Origin: Arsenophonus sp052174475
GTDB taxonomy: Bacteria > Pseudomonadota > Gammaproteobacteria > Enterobacterales > Enterobacteriaceae
DNA length: 64,000 bases
Assembly (NCBI GenBank): GCA_052174475.1
Contig: JBQMRO010000061.1
Coordinates: 186,001-250,000, forward strand
Reading direction: 5' to 3'
Notes under the pieces: model-generated
What the model was told of the DNA's origin: nothing
The model's database searches: none
What the model saw: the letters and a program-made list of their open reading frames with translations, nothing else
Program-made: the position numbers and the translations under genes
In this document: in pieces, positions 32,378 to 43,753 of the stretch
Position numbering within the stretch: position 1 is the stretch's first letter
How the letters are laid out: each line of letters begins with the position of its first letter

Positions 32378-32590
32378 CTACTCAATTGGAAAACCTTTTA
32401 TAATTCAGATATAGCCTGATAAATTACTCATTCTTTTAATTGATCATAATCCTTTTTATTAACATCTTTGGGAATAATTTCTGAAATAGAAACTAAACAT
32501 GCTTCTTTCAAAAAAGAATTTTTTATAAAAAGTAAATTACTGTGTGCGAAATCAGCTAATAAAAGATCTACCTCTTTGTAAAAAGTTTAT
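32378..32590 (-). pseudogene. ptrA: ptrA C-terminal remnant (protease III)
   Basis: Upstream of recB, where E. coli has ptrA. The minus-strand frame gives LVSISEIIPKDVNKKDYDQL, then KE, and after a stop WVIYQAISELQKVFQLSRQ-like residues (the Trp codon is now TGA). This resembles the PtrA C-terminus in which a GK.Y...GW block is followed by SALQQTLPL. The rest of ptrA is missing: an IS256 begins at 32650. PtrA is a periplasmic zinc metalloprotease. The call depends mainly on position and this short tail. Confidence 0.55.
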
Positions 32591-32649
32591 GAAGGGGTAG
32601 AGGGTGGAAAAGGGAGTCTGTTTCTTTTCCGTTAAAAGTCCATTTTATA

Positions 32650-34043
32650 GAGTTATTAGAAAATCTAGTATATGTGGTTAGGTTATGTTCCACTCTAATA
32701 TTTTGTGAATCTATTCTCAATACTTAAATTGAACGCTGTTCACCATCAAGGTCAAACAGGTAAATCCCCCCTTTAGCAGCCGTCAGCTTTTCTTAGCAGA
32801 CGGGAACAAGTTAAATAGTATTGAAAGGGTTATTTTTTTGAACCATACCGCTTTATACATCGGCTTCGTAACCTTACTATTCTAAAAACCAATTCAATTG
32901 GATTCGTCGTTCTTATTTGATTCCCACTGCTTCATTGACGGGAGGTCATAATATAATGCCAACTGTTTTTCTCGTTCTTTATCTAGCTTCTTCATCGCTG
33001 CAGAATACGCTTCACTGATAATTTTTCCAACAAAATATTAATGGTTTATTAGCGTCATCGCAATTCTCTGATAGCTAGAGCTCTTACAGCTCACACTCAG
33101 CTTTCGATGCTGCATCTGCATGCCTTTGTGGAGTAAAGCTAGAACATTAGTTATTTCTGTACCCAACAGTGTTAGTAGCTCTACATGTTCTGGAATATTT
33201 TGCCGTTGTGCTCAAAACCAAGGGCACCAAGGCGTTTTCAGTAGAAAATATGGAGATACGATTAAGTCACGCACTCATAGGTCATTAAGGATGATGACCT
33301 AAATTCGCTGCTAATTCTCTATAAGCATTTTAGACTGCAGCTAGCTCCTTGCATTTATTTACAGTAACGTCAATAATGAACAGCAGGAAAAGACGATCAA
33401 CTTGCCTAACAGAATGACATACGCCTTTAGCCAAAAAATAAACGTATCGTATAAATTGCACGAAGCACCATTGCCTGAGTTCTTTTAAGCCATTACTGTT
33501 GCAGACTGCTGGGGAGCTGCAGCAGGATAGGATAGCATGTGCTTTTCACCTAGAGCAGCCTCTTAGGACTTCGTGAAAATTATCGGTAGATATCTATAAA
33601 ACAGTCATGCTAAACTCTTCGATACTTTTTATATTTTAGATAAGGCGGTAACAATGAGCTCTTGAAGCATATTCTATTGCTGCTGAAATTCCTGACCTTA
33701 GGCACTTTAATATCAACATCACCAATAACAGTTTATATCGTTCGCTTTGCTAAAAACAGTTATGGACGACGGTATATAGATACTTATCGGATAAGTCGGC
33801 GTTCAGTAGATTATCGCTGTATGGGGTTTTTAGATCAGCCTCAACAGCACTTCTGTCAGCTACCTAATATCCTTACAGATCAACTCATATAATAGAAATT
33901 ACAGGTAATATCTAGTTTCGTAGACATCTATAGCCTACACTTTTCATGGCATATAATTTTTGTTGTTGAAATCATCCAGAAAATCAATTACCAGGATACA
34001 CGCAAGCCCAAAAACCAATACACTAGAGATAAGTATAATTCTC
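32650..34043 (-). mobile_element. Dead IS256-family element (copy G)
   Basis: About 1394 bp with right end GAGTTATTAGAAAATCTAG and left end AGAGATAAGTATAATTCTC. It aligns with copies A, B, C, I and M in the same orientation. The transposase is broken by stops in every frame. It truncates the ptrA remnant on one side and lies 200 bp from the pit terminator on the other. Confidence 0.85.
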
Positions 34044-34241
34044 TGTTACATTAATACTCAGCAATATACTAATCATCACAATTCAGAAGTTATTCTATAT
34101 TCTGAATGCATTTACAAATAATTTATGTTAATAAGTCGATTATGTATTAATATTTTATAAGTTTATAATATCCAATTGAATGATATTAATAAACTTAAAT
34201 AACATTTAAATGTTATAAGATCATATCCTCATTCAATAAAT

Positions 34242-34276
34242 AAAATAGTGATACCTAAATTAAACATCACTATTTT
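34242..34276 (-). terminator. Intrinsic terminator candidate for pit
   Basis: AAAATAGTGAT pairs perfectly with ATCACTATTTT across a 13-base loop, about 25 bp after the pit stop codon. On the minus strand the stem is followed by a T-rich run (TATTTATTG). The stem is AT-rich, as expected in this genome. Confidence 0.6.
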
Positions 34277-34299
34277 GTTATATAATTTCTCTGATCTAT

Positions 34300-35790
34300 C
34301 TATATAAGTTTTACTGATATCCAGTAAAACAAACCAGAAAGTATAATAGAAATAGGCAATGTAAATAACCAAGCTAGTAATATACTTTTAATTGTTTTAG
34401 CTTGCACACCACCACCATCAACAACCATTGTTCCTGCTACAGCAGAAGATAAAACTTGCATTGTTGATACAGGCATACCAGTATAACTTGCAACACCAAT
34501 AGAAACTGCAGCAGTAACTTGAGCAGAAAAACCTTGTGCATAAGTCATACATTTTTTACCAATCTTTTCACCGATTGTTATGGAAATGCGCTGCCAACCA
34601 ATCATAGTCCCTACAGAAAGTGCTAAAGCAACGGCAATAATAATCCACAGTGGTGCATACTCCACTGTATTAAGTAAATCATTACTCAAGTTATGCAGAA
34701 AACGTGCATCCGAAGAGGATGTTTCTGATAATTTAGCTACATCTAATGCTGTATCGGATAAACACATTAATAATCGACGCATTTGATTACGCTGCTCAGG
34801 TTTTAGTGCGGAATAACTTTGAATATCCGCTAACATCAGTGACGTCTGTTTTAATATAGTAATAGGACGTGAATTATCACAATGAAATTTCTCATCTAAA
34901 ATTTTCAATTCTGACTTATGTCGTGATGAAATATTAATAATATGTTTTACCGCTGACTGATGCTCTTCATAATAATGTTGTAGATGCACCATCGCGTCAT
35001 AGGTACGCGTTATATTATAACCATTAGCATTCATATTAAGCACAAATCCGGCAGGTGTTACTCCGATTAACACCAGCATAATAAGACCAATGCCCTTCTG
35101 ACCATCATTAGCGCCATGGGAAAAACTGACACCAACGGCAGATAAAATCAATGCAGTACGTATCCAGAAAGGGGGCTTCTTTTTACCATTTTTCTTTTCT
35201 CGCTCAGCTGGTGTTAAATGAACACGACGACGTTTTTTCGTACCACTCCAATAACGGCGTAAAAAGAAAATCAACAACCCAGCTATAATAAAACCAATAG
35301 CAGGAGAAAGAATAAGAGAAAGAAAAATTTCAATAACTTTTGGAATGTTTAAGGCTTCCACTATGGAAGAGTCGGTCACTAATGCATTGGTTAAACCAAC
35401 ACCAATAATGGCGCCTATTAATGTATGTGAACTAGAAGCCGGTAACCCTAAATACCAGGTACCTAAATTCCAAATAATAGCCGCTAAGAGCATAGAAAAA
35501 ACCATTGCCAGGCCATGAGCAGAACTTACATTAAGGAGAAGATCCGTTGGCAACAAATGTACAATAGCATAAGCAACACTAAAGCCACCTAAAATAACGC
35601 CAAAAAAGTTAAAACTACCAGCCATAACAACCGCAAATTGAGCTCGCATCGCTCGAGTATAAATAACGGTTGCTACCGCATTTGCAGTATCATGAAAACC
35701 ATTAATTGCTTCATAAAATAGCACAAATATTAACGCTAGTGTCAATAAGAGACCGGTGTAAAAATCCAATCCAGTAAATAAATGTAGCAT
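34300..35790 (-). CDS. pitA: Low-affinity inorganic phosphate transporter Pit
   Basis: A 496-residue inner-membrane protein (E. coli PitA 499) of the PiT family, which imports metal-phosphate with protons. About ten membrane helices with a long central cytoplasmic loop (residues about 265-375) are visible. Signature blocks FYEAINGFHDTANAVAT (about 24-40), LGLPASSSHTLIGAIIG and FSHGANDGQKGIG are conserved. In the second internal repeat, the family GMPVSTTH motif reads GMPVSTMQ here, so Thr-His is replaced by Met-Gln; the partner SSSHT in the first repeat is normal. The gene stands alone between dead IS256 copies with its own terminator. I cannot tell pitA from pitB with certainty. Likely functional, with that caveat. 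Confidence 0.92.
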   Translation of the reverse strand: MLHLFTGLDFYTGLLLTLALIFVLFYEAINGFHDTANAVATVIYTRAMRAQFAVVMAGSFNFFGVILGGFSVAYAIVHLLPTDLLLNVSSAHGLAMVFSMLLAAIIWNLGTWYLGLPASSSHTLIGAIIGVGLTNALVTDSSIVEALNIPKVIEIFLSLILSPAIGFIIAGLLIFFLRRYWSGTKKRRRVHLTPAEREKKNGKKKPPFWIRTALILSAVGVSFSHGANDGQKGIGLIMLVLIGVTPAGFVLNMNANGYNITRTYDAMVHLQHYYEEHQSAVKHIINISSRHKSELKILDEKFHCDNSRPITILKQTSLMLADIQSYSALKPEQRNQMRRLLMCLSDTALDVAKLSETSSSDARFLHNLSNDLLNTVEYAPLWIIIAVALALSVGTMIGWQRISITIGEKIGKKCMTYAQGFSAQVTAAVSIGVASYTGMPVSTMQVLSSAVAGTMVVDGGGVQAKTIKSILLAWLFTLPISIILSGLFYWISVKLI

Positions 35791-35957
35791 AAACCTTAAG
35801 CCAATTTGTTGAATATGAATTCAATATATTATCAGTGATAAACGTTAGTGGTGGAAGCAAAATCTACATCTTTTTTGACTTTAATTGACAAAAAAATAAA
35901 CAAAAAATATTCTTTACTTTCATTAAGTTAATAAAATTATAATATATGGATTTCTAG

Positions 35958-36224
35958 GGCATTCTGGCAAAGATTGTTGCTTTGTTCGCAGAGAGGTTTA
36001 TAGGCACGTCTATATTTCAATTGTTGTGGTTTTAAATAACCTACTTTAGACCAGGTATTTCAATAAATAAAACAACCCTACACCATAGATTAAGTTCAAC
36101 TATCCTTTTAATCGACTGATATAACTTGTTCACATTTTAAATGTAGAATTCATTAGTAATGACTACATGCTTATTAAGTCTTACTATCCAATAGTGACTA
36201 ATTTTATAGTTAATAAAAAAGGGT
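35958..36224 (-). mobile_element. 3' part of a split IS1595-family element (copy 4)
   Basis: The end GGCATTCTGGCAAAGATTGTTG and the next 250 bp match the transposase-3' ends of copies at 56769 and 61982, including AATTGTTGTGG and AAATCGACTGATATAAC-like segments. It is cut by the IS256 at 36225. The 5' part of what may be the same copy is at 40113-40606. Confidence 0.65.
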
Positions 36225-37615
36225 GAATTATGTTAATTCTGATATATAGGTTTTGTAGATGGTGATTACCTATTCTGCTCATTAATTTCGTGGATAATTT
36301 CAAAAATAGAGAGATGATATGTCATGAAAAGTCTAACCTACAGAGATCTGTCAAATGAGATATTATTCTCACCCCTTTTTCATGAACGCATCCACAATAG
36401 TGAGTTCCAATCAGCTAATAGACAGTACCGTTGAATGTGAACTCTAAAGCATACTACAACAACATCCTGAACAACACTTTATCGGCAGATCATGCGTCGT
36501 CCGTAACAATTATTTCCTATAGCGAATCATATAAACTACTATTACCGATGTTAAGATTAAAGTACTTAAGATCAAATGGATTACACATCGACAACAAAAT
36601 ATTGTTCAAGAGCTTATTGCTACTGCCTTAACTGAAGCGTATAAAATGACGAAAAGTTGCTACCATGGCTATACTTGCAAGGCAATTTACCGGTCTACCG
36701 GTGATTTTCACGAAGCCTTGAACTGCTCCTCAGCAAAAACACATAATCTCTCTGTCAGTACTATTAGTAGACCGAGAACCAATAGCTTGAAAAACATAGG
36801 CAATGGGGGTGGTAGCTGCATGATTTAAGCGATACGCATTACATTTATTTCTTGGACGATACATAACTATTTTATTAGGAAAGCTAATCACCTTTGCCTA
36901 TTACTCATTATCAGCAACACTACGCATGAACATAAGGAGCTCATTCCATTCGAAGAGAGTTATTGAAAGTTAGAAGCAAACTTAGTTAAACTTTTTAATA
37001 GCTGGTGAGTACGGTTCTTAACCGTATCTCCAAATCTTGCTACAGAGATGCTGCCCTTGGTTTTTTGGAATGGAATGGCAAAAATATTTCAGGACATGTA
37101 GCGCCAACGCTATTGGGTACATAAAATAGGTAATGCACTGACTTTACTCTAAAAAGGTAGCCAATCGAAAGTTAAAGTTAAGGTGCAGAGAAGTTATGGC
37201 TAGCATAGGGTTGCGATTATCGGTAATAAAGGCTTTTATCCTTTCTTAGTAAGCTTTTCAGTGAAGTATCCTTCAGCGATGAAGAAGTTGGATAAAGATT
37301 GGAAAAAGAATAGCTAACATTCTATGTCTTCCAGTCAGTGCACTTGCCCTCAATAAGAGCAACAAATCTAATTGAATTGGCTTTTGTGATAGTGAAGTTA
37401 TTAAACAGACGCGTGAAGTACTGTGATTCAAGAAAATAATCCTTTCAATGTCATTTAATCTACTCTAGTCTACTCAGAAAAGGAACTGGAGGTAAAGGAA
37501 TTTAAGTTGTTATTCTTTTGACAGATAACCTTAAATTTAAGGATGGAGAATAGATTTACAAAATATTAGAGTGGAATATAGCTTGACTATCTTACACTAA
37601 ATTTATCAATAACTT
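36225..37615 (+). mobile_element. Dead IS256-family element (copy H)
   Basis: About 1391 bp, plus orientation, from GAATTATGTTAATTCTGATATATAGG to ATTTATCAATAACTT. Plus-strand pieces include a YRSTGDFHEALN segment near 36690 (the IS256 ISTGDF.EAL motif) and TNLIELAFV near 37360. Stops are abundant. It interrupts or abuts the split IS1595 copy. Confidence 0.85.
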
Positions 37616-38130
37616 GTCATGAAGTTTTATTTAACATTTGCAGAAGATATTTCATCTCTACGTGCAGATAGAGATAGGCTTATAGCTGCTTTTAATATTT
37701 TACACTTCAGTTTTTGTGTTTCGCCTTATTTCACAGAAATTCCTCACTCTAGAACCCTACGTAAACGCGACCAAGGTAGATCAAGATACAACGGGGTTCT
37801 CAGGAACCTGTGTATGGGGAAACACCTCTGCTAGAAAATTAGCGAAAGGGTGAAATGTTTTTTCAAAAAAACTACATCTTTATTTAAGTGAGGGAGACAT
37901 TGTCGGAAAACGGTAGGAAATACAGATGTTGATTATCAACATCATCTATTTTTGCTCTTTAACAATGGTAATTCAGCTATGCCCTAGCGCTTAGATACAG
38001 TAAACACAGGCTGTTTGTTACTATGCAGAGTAGTACTGATTTTAGGTGCTGTAGTTATCTGATGATCGAGCCTCATCATAATAATATTTGCTCTCAACTA
38101 TATCTATTAGTACCCATCGTACCATGAATA
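37616..38130 (-). mobile_element. IS481-family element, 5' half only
   Basis: It aligns with 53190-53690 of the near-complete IS481 copy: shared landmarks are AGAAGATATTT, CTTATTTCACAGAAATTCC and CATAATAATATTTGC-TCAACTATAT. This is the transposase N-terminal half on the minus strand, without the catalytic part. Frames are broken. Confidence 0.6.
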
Positions 38131-38703
38131 GAGCTATACGACGATAGTCTATATTATAATTATAATTATACAGATAGACAAATAATAAGTTTCATTATAT
38201 GTGAATTCAGCTGAGCACTAGTAAGATAATCAATACGCTAATTTATTTTTTCAATAACTAAATATAGTTTAGTTGCGTTTACTCTTTGTTCGTTATAACT
38301 GTAATCGCATACCAAGAGGAAGAAACCTTTTGCACATATTCTAATTTCACACAAATTTACTAGGTCTAATCAATTTTTTTACTACATAAATTAAAGATAA
38401 AATATGAACAATGATAAATTAAGAAAAATTCTTGATAAACATAAAGTTTACATATATTCGCGCTTTGAGCAAAAGGATTTAAAACCAACCTTATCAGGTC
38501 ATACATTTTAAATTATTGGTGAAACTTATCTAATAATAAATTACAAACGAAAAATACTTTCATCTAGGACATGAAAATCATCAAGTAGAAAATAGGAACA
38601 CTTAAATAGAGAAGAAATTGCAAACATAGATGGCAAAAAGCACTTAAATTTTATCCTCATTTTTTAATATTTATATATTTATATAAAGAAGGGTAAGTGT
38701 CAT
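38131..38703 (+). other. Gene-free AT-rich stretch
   Basis: Nothing recognised. A short plus-strand frame at 38403 begins MNNDKLRKILDKHKVYIYSR and stops after 35 codons; it has no family I know and a weak start context. Confidence 0.35.
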
Positions 38704-40112
38704 GAAAGTTATTATAAAATATAGTGTATGGTAGAGTCAGGTTTATGTTCCACTCTAATCCTTCATGAATCTATTCTCCATCCTTAAATTTAAGGTTATC
38801 TCTCAAAATAGTAACAACTTAAATCTCTCTACCTCAATTGTCTTTTATGAGTAGACTGAAGCGGAGCAGCTTAAATACCATTAAAATGGTTATTTTATTG
38901 AATCACAGAGTTTCATGTGTCAGCTTAACAACTTTACTATCACAAAAATCGACTCAATCAGATTCGTCACTCTTATTTATGGTCACTGCGCTAACGGGAA
39001 GTTATAGAATGCCAGCCGTTTTCTCGCTATTTCTTCAGCTTCTTTATCGCTGTGAGTAGATGATACTCGCTAAAAGTCCTTGCTATAAAACATCAATGTT
39101 TTATTAGCGGCATTACAGCTCTATGCTAGGCAAATCTACGGCAGCTTACCTTAACTTTCGGTGTTACATGCATTTTAGGAGTGAAATCAGTGCATTAATT
39201 ATTTTGTGTAGCTAATGACGTTTATCCTGCGTTCCTGGGAATATCTTTACCATTGAATTCTAAAACTAAGAGAAGTCCTCCTTTTCCTAGGAATTATAGG
39301 AAATACGGTTAAGATCTATGCTTACAGACCATTAAGAAGTTTGACTCAGTTAGCTTCTGACTCTTGATAACCATATTTACCTCAACTAGTTTCTCTTACG
39401 TCTATATTCAGTGATATCAATAAATGAAGCAGCAGGCAAAGGAAATCATCGTTCCTGCCAGGAACGATATATATCATCGAAACAGAAATAAACGTTAGGC
39501 GTATATTGCTAAATTAAACAGCTAGCCTGCCTTGCCTGATGCTCTTCAAGGAATTTCTGGTTCAGTCTTCTGATTGTACTGACAGAGAAGATCCTCTGCT
39601 TTTCATCTAGAGTGGATGCCAACACAGAAGTTCGTGAAAATCACCAGTAGATGTGCTTCGGTAGGTGGAGCTATGATAACAACTCTTCACTACTTTTGCA
39701 TGTTTTAAATAAGGTAATAGCAAAGAGCTGTTGAAATATATTTTGTTACCGCTGTGATTTTCTAATCTTAAGCGCTTTAATCTTAACATCGCCAATACCA
39801 GTTTATATGATTCGTTATGGCAAATAAGCGTTACGGTCAATGGCATGGCGCCCGTCAATAAAAAGGCGGTGTTGAATATGTTGAGCAGTTATGGCTTCGA
39901 ACTCCAGTTCAATATCGGTTTTATCAGCTGCCTATCACCATTACGGATGAATTCATGAAAAAAATCAGAATAATATTTCATTTACAGATTCCTATAGAGT
40001 AGAATTTTTTGGAATATCACCTCTTTGATGTTGATATCATTTATAAAATCAATTAGTAGGATAGCAGCCTTGCATCTCTGAAATCCAATATACCAGAAAT
40101 GAGCATAATTCC
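38704..40112 (-). mobile_element. Dead IS256-family element (copy I)
   Basis: About 1409 bp, minus orientation. A minus-strand frame at 39607-39858 keeps LAMLRLKRLRLE, NKIYFNSSLLLPYLK and STGDFHELL, matching the IS256 transposase stretch V.VPK.R...I.FNSSL.PPY and ISTGDF.EAL. The left end CAGAAATGAGCATAATTC is close to the family consensus. A 21-nt near-perfect palindrome is at 39448-39468. Confidence 0.88.
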
Positions 40113-40606
40113 ATTTATGTTAATTTGTCCCTACTAAAGTAAGGAAGAAGTGATATTATCTGAACGTTATTTTCAAATCAATGCCTCTTTATTTTATTGA
40201 CTCCCGTAAAGTAAAGCTATTCAACATACATCGCATATAACTAAACCATTTATCCTTGTGATCTAGTTTTGTTAGAAGACTTCTAGTAATATTGTTAAAT
40301 GTTTTTCTGTAATTAAGGATTTTTCAATGATATCACTGTAACCATAATGAATCTCCACATAGGATAAGATACTCACTATGACAATAGTGAGTAGGATAAA
40401 GTGGATTGAGTTAATTCAATACATGAATCGAGATCATCTAGTAGATTACTAACGATTCAACTAATGAAATGCAACTGTATATTAACAGGAAGTTAGAAAA
40501 AAGTTTTTATCTTTACATTGTTTTCTTTTCATGGAAACTCCACTAGAGTAGTGAAAATCCTTAATACAGTTAAGAAATTTTTAGAATAATCTTTACAAAG
40601 ATAGTC
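40113..40606 (-). mobile_element. 5' part of a split IS1595-family element (copy 4)
   Basis: It matches 57330-57798 and 62540-63007 in the same orientation (CAAATCAATGCC, AACATACATCGCATATAACTAAACC, CTTTACAAAGATAGTC as the outer end). It encodes the eroded zinc-ribbon N-terminus of the transposase. Together with 35958-36224 it lacks about 290 bp of the middle. Confidence 0.65.
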
Positions 40607-41994
40607 ATAAACACATTTTTACTATACCTGAAATTCTGCTCTAAATCGCATTTCTAGTTGAGAAAATAGCTTAAAGAAATTACTTAAATACGTTGCTCTA
40701 GCAACGTTAGTAAGAAGAGAGGTATGGCTATTTTCTTTAGTTTATTTTATACAGGAAAATAACTCTTTCTACCGACCCTAGAGGTAGATTAATTGGTAAT
40801 CCTATCATTGATAGGATAATGATGTATTTAATTTTTAAGGTATTTATTATGTCAACACAGTAAATTTGGTTAAAACAGCCTAGCCTATATAATTAGCATG
40901 CAATTAAACGTGATGTATTTTTAGAAAATGTCACTACTTAACTGATTAGTCTATTGATTTTAATCATGGAATAAAAACAGAAAATACTTACGTTTTTTTA
41001 CCCTATTTACCATATTAATGGTATTATTAAACCAATTTCAAAAGCAGATTATGCGACAAAAATTATTTTTTACGATCAGCCCACTTTTTTAGCGTTTTAC
41101 CGTTTTTATTTTGTTTAATACCAAAACAGACAGAGTATTATTTTTTATCCAGTTTTACCACTAAATTACCGAAAACTAAACGTGATATTACTGAATTAAC
41201 GCCAACTTTTTCAGCCTGCTTTTGGACTAATTTTTCTGACATTACATCCTATCTAATATGCTGAAATATTAGATAAACAAATACAAAAGCAGTTGCTGCG
41301 AAAGCATATCTGGTTCATTCTGGTTGAAATAAAACTGTTAAGTATCTTTCAATAAAGATAGTCAAGTTATCATTGGATACGATCTTAAATTGTGGATATA
41401 AATAAAGCAAAAAAAACCATAAATTTATTAGTTTTTAACTTAGCTATACCTATTAATTTGCCAGGAATCAAGAATAATATTCTGGATTCTCATTATCCCT
41501 ATTCAGATAATAGGTAATAAGAAAATTTAAAGCTAAAGATTAGGGTAAATTACGATTATTAATATTTTTTTTAAAATACTTATACCAAAATTGTATCGCA
41601 CTTATAGAGGTTAACCATAACTATAATTTTTATTCTAGTTGCCATTAATAAAATAAAAAAAACACATAGAAAATAATAAAATGTATGAATTTTAATTTAA
41701 TTGTAAATATAAATTTTTGTTTTAATGAACTGAAAGGGACGAAAATTTTTTTCTTAAATTTTTTTATATGGTCTTGCTGTTCTATTGTTAGAACCAACAT
41801 TATATAAGTCAATAGAAATAATTTATTAAAAATTTAACCTTAAAATAAACTTTTATTCATTACCGTAATAATAAAATTGAGCAAAAATATTAAAAATTGA
41901 CAAGAGCTAAAAAAGTATCAGCACAAGAATAACATATGTAAACACTAGAAAAAATCTGAGTAATCTCGTCTTTCATTTGATCCAAAAAAAGTTA
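40607..41994. other. Gene-free stretch, probably an unrecognised dead gene
   Basis: Two faint coding traces face each other. On the plus strand, 41004-41120 reads IYHINGIIKPISKADYATKI and on to FLAFYRFYF before a stop. On the minus strand, from about 41248, MSEKLVQKQAEKVGVNSVIS and on to LVVKLDKK precedes a stop. I cannot assign either. The rest is AT-rich. Confidence 0.35.
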
Positions 41995-43392
41995 AATTAT
42001 GCTCATTTTCGATGTAAGGACTTCGAATATGCTGACGTATTTTACTGATTGGTTTCGTGAACAATTTCAACAACAGAGAGATGATGTGCCATAAAAAGTC
42101 TACCTTAGAGATATCATGAAATAAAAATTACTTTGTTCCCTTATATGAATTCATCTATAAGGCTACTAGGAAACTGATAGCTACTGCTGTTAAGGCTGTG
42201 CTCGAATCCATGCTGGATAACGTGCTGAACACTGCCTTGGTCGACTGGTCGGCCGCTACCCCGACGTCTATAACAACTATTTCTTATAGCGAACTCCCAA
42301 ATATATAATGGTATTGGTGATATTAAGATTAAAGTGCCTAAGATTAATGGAGATCGTAATGGTGATAAAATATGCTTTAAGAGCTCGTTGCTCTCCATTA
42401 TCTGAAGCGTGCAAAATCGGCGAAGAGTTGCTACCAATTCCATATATATGCGAGACATTATCTACCGGTGATTTTTATAAAGCTATGATGCCGCGCTTAT
42501 CGGTGATAAGTACATGATCTCTCTGCAATACTATCAGCAGACTGATACAGCAACCCCTTAAATAACATTGACAATGTGGTGCTTATGTGATTTAGCAATA
42601 CGCATTACGTTTATTTCTTAGCTTAATGTATATCTCATTCTGTTAGGAAGACTGATGATCGTCTTTACCTATTTAGTTATATTGCCGGTATTGAAGATAG
42701 ATATAAAAAGCTTGTTGCATTTGAAGATTCTTATCAAGAGTCATAAGAAAACTGGGGATAACTTTTCAATGCTAGTGAGCGCGGATATTAATCGTATCTC
42801 CTAGATTTGTTAAGAGAGAAGTACCACTTGATTTTGGAATGCAACGTCAAAGATGTTCCTGGTATATAGCCACCAACGCTGTTGAGTACATAAAAATACC
42901 TAATGTGCCACCTTCATTCCCAAAAAGCATCCGATCGAAAGTTAAGACTGAGCTGCAGGAACTCTCCCTACCAGAGAGTCACGATTCCTATCATAAAGCC
43001 TTTGATGCTTTGTTGGAAAAGTTTTAAGCGTGTCCTGCAACGATAAAGAATCCAGAGAAAGATTGAGAAAAGCTATTGACATTTCTATAATTTTCGTCAT
43101 CGCACTGAGCATAAATAAGAATATAAATTTGATTGAATCAATTTTTATGGCAGTGAATCCTATATCTGATGTGCGAATCGCGAGGTATTGCGACTCAAGA
43201 AAGCAACAATTTCAATAATATTTAAATTACTCTGGTTTGTTTAAAATAGCTGGAACTGTGGGCTAATGGGATTTGATTTGCTGATACTAGTATTAAACAA
43301 AATGTAATTTAAGGATGGAGAACAGATTTATAAAGGATTAGCGTGAAATATAGCCTGTTACTGTCATTCACGCCAGATTTGCCAATCATCTC
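41995..43392 (+). mobile_element. Dead IS256-family element (copy J), best-preserved 3' half
   Basis: About 1398 bp, plus orientation. The frame 42839-43027 reads MQRQRCSWYIATNAVEYIK, then LPESHDSYHKAFDALLEKF, which parallels the IS256 block QRCWVHKT.NVL..LPKS and A..AFD.F...; the next frame contains NKNINLIESIFMAV (TTNPIES.FATV). A minus-strand 105-codon frame at 42141 is a shadow. The left end AAATTATGCTCATTTTCGATG and right end GCCAGATTTGCCAATCATCTC are eroded. Confidence 0.88.
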
Positions 43393-43753
43393 TAATTGAG
43401 AAATCAAGTAACAGTTCTATACATTAAAATAATATACTTACTTTTAAGCGCAAAATTTAGATAAATTTATAATTTTTTCATTAACATGAATATTATTCAA
43501 TATATATTGCATTGATTTGTATTTATTCAAAGACATTAATATTTTTTATTAATATTGATTTACTTGAATTTTAAAATGACCATAGATAGTCACAACTTAT
43601 TCTCTTTGAGATCTATCGAACAATTAGCAAGCATCTAAAACTGTTCCATTCTATTTAGAAACTTTTTTAAAAAAATCATTAATTAAATTTAATGATAAAT
43701 CTAAATAAACAAGATAAAAAACCCATCATCGGAGGTTAAGAACATGATAATAA
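43393..43753. other. AT-rich gene-free stretch after lnt
   Basis: This is the 3' flank of lnt. No gene, stable RNA or clear terminator hairpin was found. Confidence 0.4.

Noticed and set aside
42141..42458. Minus-strand 105-codon open frame
   Set aside because: It is antisense to the IS256 transposase remnant of copy J.
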